From a virus, in IMG/VR virus record IMGVR_UViG_3300030117_002380, positions 3,069-55,591 of that record: a stretch of 52,523 nucleotides of DNA, one strand, 5' to 3'. Shown in pieces: positions 1 to 7,106 of the stretch; the stretch's first letter is position 1; every line of letters starts with the position of its first letter. A model generated the notes under the pieces. The model saw only the letters and a program-made list of their open reading frames with translations. It searched no databases and was not told where the DNA came from. The translations under genes were made by a program, and so were the position numbers.

Positions 1-9
1 GGGTAAACA

Positions 10-654
10 ATGGAACTACTAGCAAGAAACTTCCCTAACATTGGGGTAGTGGAAGGAAAACTATCAGAAGAAATAGTTGATGACTTGTGGACATTAATAA
101 ACGAAGCAAGAGAAAAGCCAGAAGATATGAAGCCTGAACTAGCAGGTAACATTAGCTCATCTATACGCCTAGATGCAAACGCGGAGCTAATTAGTAGTTT
201 TGTGTCGGATATTATACCCGCTTATATGAAAAGACATATGGAGGAGTATGGCCCTCCATATCGACTTACCATGAAAGAGGGAGAAAATTTTAACCTTGAA
301 AGCTTATGGGTAAACTTTCAAAAGCAAAATGAGTTTAACCCACCACATGATCACGCAGGCGTTTATAGCTTTGTAATATGGATGCAGATACCTACGTCCT
401 ACGAAGAGCAACGCAAGTTGCCTATTTGTGCGGAGTCAAATGCAGACAATCACATAAGTAACTTTGCATTTAGCTACACAAATACATTAGGCAGGGTGTC
501 AACCTTTGCATATAATATGGAGAAACAAGCAGAAGGATATATGGTAATGTTTCCCTCATGTTTACTTCATCAGGTCTTTCCGTTTTACAATGATGATGGT
601 GAAAGAATATCAATATCTGGTAATATCAATATAGGAGAAATGAACAATGACTAG
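10..654 (+). CDS. 2OG-Fe(II) oxygenase family protein
   Basis: 214 aa. The H-D-H cluster at residues 113-115, a distal His187 in an L-H-x-V-F-P context and Arg199 in an E-R-I-S-I-S-G stretch match the iron- and 2-oxoglutarate-binding core of the phage 2OG-Fe(II) oxygenases (Pfam 2OG-FeII_Oxy_5 type). This family is common beside tail-fibre genes of marine phages and is thought to hydroxylate a protein or other substrate; the substrate here is unknown. The stop overlaps the next start by 8 bases. Because the fibre gene runs off the right edge of the window, this gene probably follows it on a circularly permuted map (inference). Confidence 0.8.
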   Translation: MELLARNFPNIGVVEGKLSEEIVDDLWTLINEAREKPEDMKPELAGNISSSIRLDANAELISSFVSDIIPAYMKRHMEEYGPPYRLTMKEGENFNLESLWVNFQKQNEFNPPHDHAGVYSFVIWMQIPTSYEEQRKLPICAESNADNHISNFAFSYTNTLGRVSTFAYNMEKQAEGYMVMFPSCLLHQVFPFYNDDGERISISGNINIGEMNND

Positions 655-919
655 AGAAACAGCAGTAATGGAACAGGCATACAAGGCTTGTCTTGACGGT
701 GCAAGCACAGTTAATACTGTAATTGCAACACACAATAAAGGTAGTGATGCTACATCAGCAGACTTTGCATATGACATGACACACGATGAAAAGAAAGCTC
801 GTGTGAGTCGTAGTGTAGGATACTTAAAGTATCAGAAAGACACATACTCTGATTGGGGTAGCAAAGACTTTACAGAAATAGATGCAGCTATAACGGCTGC
901 TGATAGTTTTACGTCGTAG
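647..919 (+). CDS. hypothetical protein, 90 aa
   Basis: No family recognised. A small soluble, moderately charged protein with no membrane segment. It overlaps the oxygenase gene by 8 bases, so the two are probably translated together. It is the last gene before the structured gap at 949-1009 and therefore probably closes the tail transcript. Confidence 0.6.
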   Translation: MTRETAVMEQAYKACLDGASTVNTVIATHNKGSDATSADFAYDMTHDEKKARVSRSVGYLKYQKDTYSDWGSKDFTEIDAAITAADSFTS

Positions 920-948
920 TGTAACAATACAATAATTTTTTATTTTAA

Positions 949-1009
949 CCTCATTGTGTATGTTATAGTAAAAGTAAGTCTAGTTACTTTACTTCATTGC
1001 ACGATGAGG
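949..1009. repeat. nested inverted repeat between tail and lysis genes
   Basis: The outer arms CCTCATTGTG (949-958) and CACGATGAGG (1000-1009) pair at 9 of 10 positions. The inner arms AGTAAAAGTAA (967-977) and TTACTTTACTT (984-994) pair imperfectly around the loop GTCTAG. The outer right arm contains the ribosome binding site of the gene starting at 1017, so the RNA fold could sequester it. No T-tract follows, so a simple intrinsic terminator is unlikely. Confidence 0.6.
961..983 (+). promoter_or_regulatory. candidate extended -10 promoter of the lysis cassette
   Basis: TG-T-TATAGT (961-969) resembles an extended -10 element. It is followed 10 bases later by CTAG (980-983), the same tetramer found close to the predicted start point of other promoters in this window. 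No convincing -35 is visible. It would drive the genes from 1017 to at least 3593. Confidence 0.4.
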
Positions 1010-1016
1010 TTTGCAA

Positions 1017-1487
1017 ATGGTTGACCCTGCCACCGCTCTCGCTTTAGCAAGTTCTGCTTTTCAAGCCATTCGCAAAGGCTGTCAAATTGGTCGTGATCTT
1101 GAGGGCATGGGTAAAGACTTGTCCAGATGGGGCAAGGCGATGGCAGATTTTGATTTTGCCGCAAAACAGATCGAAAAACCTCCTTGGTATAAAGCAATGG
1201 GTGGCGGGATCGAAGCCCAAGCTATGGAACTGTTTGTGCAACGCAGACAGATACAAGCCCAGCGCGAAGAACTAAGAAAATGGATCTCTGCTTCGCTTGG
1301 GCCTTCTGCTTGGCAAGAACTTTTAAAAATAGAAGCTGAGGTTCGCAAGGCTCAAAGAGAACATGAATATAAACGAATTGAGATTAGACAAAAGATTATA
1401 GAGTGGACAGCAGGAATATTGCTTTTTGTTATTTGTGTGGGCGCGTTGTTTGTTTTAGTTTGGCTAATGAGGACAGCAAATGGTTAG
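1017..1487 (+). CDS. tail-anchored membrane protein of the lysis region
   Basis: 156 aa. The ATG at 1017 is preferred over the in-frame TTG at 1011 because GAGG (1006-1009) lies 7 bases upstream of the ATG. The protein is mostly helical, with a charged Q/E/R/K-rich stretch at about residues 70-128 that looks coiled-coil, then one hydrophobic segment at 131-150 and a very short tail. This is a C-terminally anchored inner-membrane topology. Its position at the head of the lysis cassette suggests a lysis or membrane role, but I do not recognise a named family. Confidence 0.6.
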   Translation: MVDPATALALASSAFQAIRKGCQIGRDLEGMGKDLSRWGKAMADFDFAAKQIEKPPWYKAMGGGIEAQAMELFVQRRQIQAQREELRKWISASLGPSAWQELLKIEAEVRKAQREHEYKRIEIRQKIIEWTAGILLFVICVGALFVLVWLMRTANG

Positions 1488-1716
1488 CATGGTAGGAAAA
1501 TCTGAATTTTCTATGTTGGCAGAAGTTCAACAAGCACAACGTAACATTAAAAGTCAACAAGCACAGCAGAATATTCAACGTGAACATCAACGTGTTCACA
1601 AACGACAAAAAGTGGTTGAACAGCAACAAGTTGCTTTACAGCACAGTTATGATAGATTGGGTGAAAAGAAAACTGTGAAACAGCCACAGGGATCTAAAGT
1701 TGATATAGAGGTGTAA
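1480..1716 (+). CDS. glutamine-rich coiled-coil protein, 78 aa
   Basis: Overlaps the preceding gene by 8 bases. About one fifth of residues are glutamine in the central part (Q-Q-A-Q runs), with K/E/R, giving a predicted single long helix and no membrane segment. Function unknown. It is part of the lysis-region operon. Confidence 0.6.
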   Translation: MVSMVGKSEFSMLAEVQQAQRNIKSQQAQQNIQREHQRVHKRQKVVEQQQVALQHSYDRLGEKKTVKQPQGSKVDIEV

Positions 1717-1717
1717 A

Positions 1718-1918
1718 GTGACAAACACTTTTGAAAAAATACTTCAATACAAGCTCATGCCGCGTTTAATGATGTTAGTCATGACTATCATGTACATAAA
1801 AGTTATAAATTGGGGAATGAGTCTTGATGATTTATCAACTCAGCAATCCGCAATGATTTCAGTTGTTTCTGGAGCCATGACAGGAACAATAGCTGTGTGG
1901 TTAGGTAGTGAAAAATGA
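1718..1918 (+). CDS. putative holin, two membrane segments
   Basis: 66 aa from a GTG start one base after the previous stop. Two hydrophobic segments (about 14-34 and 44-63) are joined by a short polar loop D-D-L-S-T-Q-Q-S, and the tail is a short G-S-E-K. This size and topology suit a class II holin or a holin modulator. A second holin-like gene with a different fold lies at 2338, so one could act as antiholin (inference). Confidence 0.55.
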   Translation: MTNTFEKILQYKLMPRLMMLVMTIMYIKVINWGMSLDDLSTQQSAMISVVSGAMTGTIAVWLGSEK

Positions 1919-2141
1919 AGTGGTTCTTGCCTTTATTTTGGTGGTCTTTATTGATGGGTCGCCCCATGAAATCGGAGGAACCGCAGCTTTCAGAGACATT
2001 CACAGATGTACCTTCTTCGCCAAAGAAATTGAGCGCAGTGGAAACGAGCGTTGGACTTCAAGTCGTGTCTACCACCAAAGAAAAACAGACGCATGGTGCG
2101 AACCAAAGTTCGTTCCAAAAGAAACACAATTCTGGGACTAA
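1908..2141 (+). CDS. small exported cysteine protein of the lysis region
   Basis: 77 aa from a GTG start overlapping the holin stop by 11 bases. Residues 5-15 are hydrophobic and signal-like, followed by a mature part with two cysteines (in R-C-T-F-F and W-C-E-P). The pattern of short N-terminal hydrophobic segment, then a few Cys, recurs at 2767 and 23107. A different frame (1915-2208) is also open over this stretch; this frame is preferred because of the overlap with the gene on each side and the signal-plus-Cys pattern. Function unknown; a spanin-like role cannot be excluded. Confidence 0.5.
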   Translation: MKNEVVLAFILVVFIDGSPHEIGGTAAFRDIHRCTFFAKEIERSGNERWTSSRVYHQRKTDAWCEPKFVPKETQFWD

Positions 2142-2143
2142 AA

Positions 2144-2341
2144 ATGACAATAAAGCACGAAGCAGACGTTCTAAAAAAGCTGCTAGACGAAACAAGAGAA
2201 CAAGTTAAAATGATGGCCTTGCAAATTGATGACTATCAAGCGGCATTGCAACAAGTGGAAGATGGAAAGCAAAATTCAATGACAGAGTATCAACGCGCTG
2301 TTTATAGAATGTTCCAAGCATTTGTGGGAGATGAAAAATGA
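2144..2341 (+). CDS. small coiled-coil protein, 65 aa
   Basis: The ATG at 2144 lies two bases after the preceding stop; the frame stays open further upstream but that part overlaps the 1908 gene. The sequence is a regular amphipathic helix rich in K, E, Q and L and ends in G-D-E-K. Its stop overlaps the next start by 4 bases. The function is unknown. Confidence 0.6.
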   Translation: MTIKHEADVLKKLLDETREQVKMMALQIDDYQAALQQVEDGKQNSMTEYQRAVYRMFQAFVGDEK

Positions 2342-2724
2342 TTCAAGCAATTTTAGGACCAGTGGCAAACTTAGCAAGTAGTTGGCTACAAGGTAAGGCT
2401 GATGCGAATGCTGCGGCTGCAAAATTAAAACTTACAGAAGCGGAGGCAAAAGCAAAAATTTTACTATCTAAGGAAACATCTACTGCGGATTGGGAGCGCA
2501 TTATGGCGCAAGGTACACAAAACTCTATTAAAGATGAGTTTGTAACCGTGATTGTTTTAATTCCAGTAGTGCTTTGCTTTATACCGGGTTTGGAGCAAGT
2601 AGTTAAAAATGGATTTGATCGTTTAAATGATTTGCCTGAATGGTATCAATATTTGGTTTACGTGGTGTGTTTAGCGGCGGTAGGTATTCGTGGAACACGA
2701 ATGTTTATGACGGGTCGTAAGTAA
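2338..2724 (+). CDS. holin of the GTA_holin_3TM type
   Basis: 128 aa. An N-terminal Ala/Lys-rich amphipathic region with A-D-W-E (50-53) precedes S-I-K-D-E-F (63-68) and two strong membrane segments (about 68-84, containing the I-P-x-x-L-C-F-I-P-G pattern, and 102-118). This is the arrangement of the family described as the 3-TM holin for gene transfer agent release (PF11351), best known from Rhodobacterales and related phages. It would permeabilise the inner membrane so the amidase at 3165 reaches the wall. Confidence 0.75.
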   Translation: MIQAILGPVANLASSWLQGKADANAAAAKLKLTEAEAKAKILLSKETSTADWERIMAQGTQNSIKDEFVTVIVLIPVVLCFIPGLEQVVKNGFDRLNDLPEWYQYLVYVVCLAAVGIRGTRMFMTGRK

Positions 2725-2766
2725 TGACGATGCACGGTTTAGTTTTGTATATAAGGAAAAAATAAA

Positions 2767-2958
2767 GTGATATGGGCTGCAATATTTTTACTTTGCACCC
2801 CTATAGACTGTATTACAGCGGGGTCGCCCTTGTTTAAATCGAAAGAAGAATGTGAATATTCAACAGTTACTTATGGCCTTCGGCTTATTGACAATCGTTT
2901 TCCTAATCATGTCTTAATGAGGTGGATGTGCGTAAACTTTGGTGAGGTTAGAATATAA
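2767..2958 (+). CDS. small exported cysteine protein, 63 aa
   Basis: GTG start with AAGGA upstream. A short hydrophobic N-terminus is followed by K-S-K-E-E-C and later W-M-C-V-N. The layout (signal, E-x-C, then a C near the end) matches the protein at 23107 and loosely the one at 1908, suggesting a small family of periplasmic phage proteins used in several modules. Function unknown. Confidence 0.5.
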   Translation: MIWAAIFLLCTPIDCITAGSPLFKSKEECEYSTVTYGLRLIDNRFPNHVLMRWMCVNFGEVRI

Positions 2959-3168
2959 ATGTCTTATTATAAACGTGCAAATCGGTTAGCAAGTCAGGGA
3001 TGGAGAGATAAAAATCTTGAGTCTAAAGGAGTAAAAATAACCATACCCAAAGCACCTTGGGACAAGGAGAACAACAATAGAGATGTGGCAACTAATAATG
3101 TTGTTGGGCGCGGTAAGTTTAAACACACTCGTCAACACTTGACGACTTTACTTGGAGATGAAATGTGA
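2959..3168 (+). CDS. hypothetical protein, 69 aa
   Basis: Starts directly after the preceding stop and overlaps the amidase start by 4 bases. Basic N-terminal half, soluble, with no recognised domain. Its place between the exported protein and the amidase suggests a lysis-module function, but nothing in the sequence proves this. Confidence 0.55.
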   Translation: MSYYKRANRLASQGWRDKNLESKGVKITIPKAPWDKENNNRDVATNNVVGRGKFKHTRQHLTTLLGDEM

Positions 3169-3593
3169 GAAAAATTGATAGTATCGTGGTGCATTGTACA
3201 GCAACCAACCCTAGCTGGTATGCCGATAAGTCGGCAGAAGATGCTGTAACGGAAATTCGTAGATGGCATACTCAAGAGCGTGGATGGTCAGATATAGGTT
3301 ATCATTTCGTTATATCTCGTAAAGGAGAGATAGCGGATGGTAGGCCCGTAGAGCGTTCTGGAGCGCATACACGTGGCTTTAACAAAGGTAGTATAGGGGT
3401 AGCGATTTGTGGCGGCAGAGGCGGCTGTGCAGACGATGAGTTTCTTGATAACTATACTGAAGAGCAAGCCACTTCATTGCGTAAACTTTTAGATCAACTG
3501 CACGAAGATTATAATATTAAATGGGTAAAAGGTCACTCAGACTTTGCAAACAAGGCTTGTCCGTGTTTTAATGTTAAAGAATGGTATGGTTAA
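3165..3593 (+). CDS. N-acetylmuramoyl-L-alanine amidase, T7-lysozyme type
   Basis: 142 aa, GTG start. Amidase_2 fold close in length to T7 lysozyme (151 aa). Zinc ligands are visible as His10 (V-V-H-C-T-A-T), His124 (K-G-H-S-D) and Cys132 (N-K-A-C-P). The catalytic Tyr46 (G-Y-H-F) and Lys130 equivalents of T7 lysozyme are conserved. It cleaves the amide bond between N-acetylmuramic acid and L-alanine in peptidoglycan. It has no signal peptide, so export depends on the holin(s) upstream. In T7 the homologue also inhibits phage RNA polymerase; no such polymerase is visible here. Confidence 0.92.
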   Translation: MRKIDSIVVHCTATNPSWYADKSAEDAVTEIRRWHTQERGWSDIGYHFVISRKGEIADGRPVERSGAHTRGFNKGSIGVAICGGRGGCADDEFLDNYTEEQATSLRKLLDQLHEDYNIKWVKGHSDFANKACPCFNVKEWYG

Positions 3594-3619
3594 GCTGTTT
3601 GGCCTGACAGGAGATCATA

Positions 3620-5743
3620 ATGCCGCTTACGAAACTTCAGTTTAGACCCGGTGTAAATCGTGAAACCACGTCCTATAGCAATGAGGGTGGCTGGTTTGAC
3701 ACAGACAAGGTGCGTTTTCGCTTTGGTTATCCTGAAAAAATAGGCGGTTGGATTAAAAAAACCCCGATTGCATTTTTAGGCACAGCCCGTGCTCTTCATC
3801 CTTGGGTTGCATTAGATGGCACTAACTTTTTAGGTGTTGGTACACATTTAAAATATTATATAAACGAGGGTGGCGCTTATAACGATGTAACGCCTATTAG
3901 AGCCACAACATCTGCTGGTGACGTAACATTTGCAACAGGATTTGATACTTTAAATGGAGCTATAACTGCTGAAACAGAAAGCATTGTTCTTAATAGTTCA
4001 TCTGGCTTTCCTGCATCTGGTCGCATAAAAATAGATAGTGAAGAGATTACTTATGCCGCTATATCTAGCAATACACTAACTGGATGTGTGCGTGGCGTAA
4101 ACAATACTACAGCAGCTACACATTCTGATAGCGCCAATGTAGGTTGTGCTACAATCACAGTGACAGATACATTACATGGAGCTTTAGATAATGATTTTGT
4201 TACTTTCTCAGGGGCTGCTAGTCTTGGTGGTTTAATTACTGCAGATGTGTTAAATCAAGAATATCAAGTTACTTCTGTTGTTTCTACTGCTGTATACCAA
4301 ATTGAAGCGAGAGAAGTTAGTGCGATTGGATCTATAACTACCACCAGTGGTTTAAATCCAACTTTTGTTTTTTCAAACGCATCTGATACTGGAAATGGCG
4401 GTAGCTCCATAGTCGGAACATATCAAATCAATACAGGGCTTGACACTACCATCACTGGAAACGGTTGGAATGCAGGATTTTGGGGGCGTGGAACTTGGAA
4501 CTCTGCTTTTGATTTAGCATCTTCAGGACAAACCCTTAGAATTTGGTCGCATGATAATTTTGGCGAAGACTTAATTATAAATGTACGTGATTCTGATATT
4601 TATTATTGGGACAAAAGCACTAATGCAGGAATTACGTTTGATCGTGCGGTAAAATTATCATCTCTTTCTGGTTCTAACAAAGCTCCAACTATCGCAAAAC
4701 AAATTATTGTCTCAGATCGTGATAGACACGTAATCGCATTTGGTTGTGATTCTGAAATTAATGCAGGCACACAAGACCCATTATTAATTAGATTTTGTGA
4801 TCAAGAAAATGTTCTTGAATGGCAGTCTTTAGTCACTAACACTGCTGGTGATTTGCGTATTGGTTCAGGTTCAAAAATTGTAACGGCAATTGAAACACGT
4901 CAACAAATTCTTGTTTATACTGATGTATCTTTACATGCGATGCAATTTTTAGGACCACCATTTACTTTTGGCATAAACGCCATATCAGAGGGTATTACGA
5001 TAGCAGGCCCTTTATCCGCCATAGCTGTTGAAGATAATGTTTTTTGGATGGGTGCTGAAGAATTTTATGTTTATTCAGGATCGGTTCAAAGGCTTCCTTG
5101 TTCTGTAAGAGATTATATATTTACTGATATAAACAGTGATCAGTTAGAGAAGGTAACTGCTGGTGTAAACTCTGCATTTGCTGAAGTTACTTGGTTTTAT
5201 CCCTCTGCATCAAGCGCGGAAAACGATAGATACGTTACATATAATTATCAACAAAAGATATGGTATTATGGAAATATACCAAGAACTGTATGGTTAGATA
5301 GAGGTGTAAATTCTAATCCTATAGCAGCGTCTGATGATCATTATTTATATCTTCATGAAATTGGTTTTGACGATGGAAGCACTGAACCTGCTTCTGCAAT
5401 TACTGCTTATATTGAAAGCAGTCAAATGGACTTAGGTGAGGGTGATCAATTTGCATTTATGCGAAGACTTATACCTGATGTTACTTTTAGAGATTCTATT
5501 GCTGAAACACCTAGCGCAATTATGACCTTAAAAGTTAGAAACTTTCCCGGTGGGAATTATTTATCATCTGATGCAAATACAATATCAAAAACTGCAAGTG
5601 TTCCTGTAGAGCAGTTTACGGATCAAGTTTTTGTGCGCCTTAGAGGAAGGTCATTTGCTATTAGAGTAGAAAGTCAAAATGCAGGTGTTACATGGAGGCT
5701 GGGATCGCCTAGAGTAGATGTAAGACCAGATGGAAGGCAATAA
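3620..5743 (+). CDS. tail nozzle / hub protein, P22 gp10-like
   Basis: 707 aa. The N-terminal F-R-P-G-V-N-R-E-T motif and the second half (about 300-700), with repeated blade-like strands (V-F-W-M-G, L-P-C-x-V-R-D, W-F-Y-P-S, Y-L-Y-x-H-E), match the beta-propeller nozzle/hub proteins of P22-like and SU10-like podoviruses that close the tail tube. An inserted segment at about 110-180, containing G-F-P-A-S-G-R-I-K-I and C-V-R-G-V-N, looks like a separate small beta domain often added to marine phage tail proteins. It is followed at once by 5743. Length exceeds P22 gp10 (472 aa) because of the insertions. Confidence 0.75.
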   Translation: MPLTKLQFRPGVNRETTSYSNEGGWFDTDKVRFRFGYPEKIGGWIKKTPIAFLGTARALHPWVALDGTNFLGVGTHLKYYINEGGAYNDVTPIRATTSAGDVTFATGFDTLNGAITAETESIVLNSSSGFPASGRIKIDSEEITYAAISSNTLTGCVRGVNNTTAATHSDSANVGCATITVTDTLHGALDNDFVTFSGAASLGGLITADVLNQEYQVTSVVSTAVYQIEAREVSAIGSITTTSGLNPTFVFSNASDTGNGGSSIVGTYQINTGLDTTITGNGWNAGFWGRGTWNSAFDLASSGQTLRIWSHDNFGEDLIINVRDSDIYYWDKSTNAGITFDRAVKLSSLSGSNKAPTIAKQIIVSDRDRHVIAFGCDSEINAGTQDPLLIRFCDQENVLEWQSLVTNTAGDLRIGSGSKIVTAIETRQQILVYTDVSLHAMQFLGPPFTFGINAISEGITIAGPLSAIAVEDNVFWMGAEEFYVYSGSVQRLPCSVRDYIFTDINSDQLEKVTAGVNSAFAEVTWFYPSASSAENDRYVTYNYQQKIWYYGNIPRTVWLDRGVNSNPIAASDDHYLYLHEIGFDDGSTEPASAITAYIESSQMDLGEGDQFAFMRRLIPDVTFRDSIAETPSAIMTLKVRNFPGGNYLSSDANTISKTASVPVEQFTDQVFVRLRGRSFAIRVESQNAGVTWRLGSPRVDVRPDGRQ

Positions 5744-6036
5744 TGTCTCGTAATCTTAATCTTCCTTTCTTTCCTGTACCGCCACCCGACTATAACTCTC
5801 AATACTTTTCTGAAGTTTTACGCTCTTACTCTACTTATTTACAAAATATGCAAAATGCTGGAGAAGGACGTAATACTTTTACGGTATTTACCGCGTTGCA
5901 AACAGATGATTCTGGATTAGAAGCTGGTGCTGTTTTTAGTCATGGAGGTCAGTTACGTGTGCCGTTGGCAGACTCTCCTTTTGTTAGAGGTAGTCAGGCG
6001 ACAGGACAAGTTGGGTCAGTGACAATAACAACATGA
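5743..6036 (+). CDS. small tail protein with G-S-V-T-I-T-T tail
   Basis: 97 aa, start overlapping the nozzle stop by one base. The N-terminus is proline-rich (F-F-P-V-P-P-P), a helical centre follows, and the last residues are Q-V-G-S-V-T-I-T-T. Nearly the same ending occurs on the protein at 48164 and inside that at 49868, suggesting a shared docking strand in the tail. It is probably a virion component linked to the nozzle. Confidence 0.6.
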   Translation: MSRNLNLPFFPVPPPDYNSQYFSEVLRSYSTYLQNMQNAGEGRNTFTVFTALQTDDSGLEAGAVFSHGGQLRVPLADSPFVRGSQATGQVGSVTITT

Positions 6037-6101
6037 TGAACACTCTAGTATTTTGTAGAAAGATTTGATAGTTTAGTTTTAATGGCTGTAAGGATGTGAA
6101 T

Positions 6102-7106
6102 ATGCAGGGTATGGCAAGATTCGGCAGAAATGGCGATACACGCATGGCGCATGTCGCTCCGGGCGAAATGGTTGTGCCTCCACAGGTGTTACAACGCAAT
6201 CCAAAAGTTGCTCGTGGCCTTGGCATGGCGTTTAGAGATGCAGGTGCTGATCCAAAGCGATATGTGGTTGGGTCAGGTCAAAATAGCATAAATCCAATGA
6301 CAGGTAAGCCTGAATTTTTTCTTGACAAGATAATAGGCGCGATAACAGGTGGAGGTTTTTTTGGAAACCCATTAGTTCAAGGGGCTATTGGCAATCTAGC
6401 GCTGCAAGCAATTAGAGGCAAAAAGCCATCTTTGCGTGACGCTTTAATAGGTGGTGCTGTTGGCGGCGGCATAGGTGCTCTTACTGGTTCTGGCACTGGT
6501 GTTGACTCTCTTGATAAACTTTTGGGTTTAGCAGGTGATACAGATGCTGCAAGTCTTGCAAAGGCAGGATCGCAACTTGCAGATGCAGGTATGGGTGTTA
6601 GTTCATCTGGTGGCCTTAAAACTCCTAAAGCTATTAAAAGAGCAGAAGGTCTTTTAGGTCTTGGCGAGATGTTTAATACCAACCCAAGCAAGGGGATAGG
6701 CCGTATTCTTAATACGAAGGCAGGTGAGATGCTTGCTTTCGGTCTAGGCTCACAGTTGCTTGATTCATTGTTTAGTAAAGAAGAAGACCCTGATCCATAT
6801 GGCATGATGGAAAGATTTAATCGTCCATTTGGTCAAGGTCCAATAAGCCTTCGTCCTAGGGAAAGAAGAGATCGTGATCCTAATCCTCTAATGTTAAAAA
6901 GGGGTGGGTCAACTCAATTTCCAAGAAGAAATGGGGGCATAGATCCAAGTGAAGGCTCTGGTACAAAAGACGATGTACCTGCCATGCTTACGGCGGGTGA
7001 GTTCGTTATGACACGCGATGCTGTCAAGGGCGCTGGTAATGGCAGTCTAGATAAGGGTATTCAGAAAATGTACAGTATGATGAATAATCTAGAAAGGAAA
7101 GCCTGA
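6102..7106 (+). CDS. internal virion / tail protein
   Basis: 334 aa. The ATG at 6102 is chosen because AAGGA (6090-6094) is 7 bases upstream; the GTG at 6096 is too close. It carries a V-A-P-G-E-M-V-V-P motif near the start and a related D-D-V-P-A-M-L-T-A-G-E-F-V-M motif near the end, bracketing a Gly/Ala-rich hydrophobic middle (about 80-140) that could insert in membranes. This bracketing is common in marine phage proteins encoded next to ejection proteins. An ejection or tape-like role is inferred. Confidence 0.55.
   Translation: MQGMARFGRNGDTRMAHVAPGEMVVPPQVLQRNPKVARGLGMAFRDAGADPKRYVVGSGQNSINPMTGKPEFFLDKIIGAITGGGFFGNPLVQGAIGNLALQAIRGKKPSLRDALIGGAVGGGIGALTGSGTGVDSLDKLLGLAGDTDAASLAKAGSQLADAGMGVSSSGGLKTPKAIKRAEGLLGLGEMFNTNPSKGIGRILNTKAGEMLAFGLGSQLLDSLFSKEEDPDPYGMMERFNRPFGQGPISLRPRERRDRDPNPLMLKRGGSTQFPRRNGGIDPSEGSGTKDDVPAMLTAGEFVMTRDAVKGAGNGSLDKGIQKMYSMMNNLERKA

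Noticed and set aside
1915-2208. 97-aa frame overlapping the 1908 gene
   Set aside because: Signal-like start but the rest is Ser/Lys/Arg-rich without pattern; the 1908 frame and the 2144 gene explain the stretch better. A nested spanin pair cannot be fully excluded.
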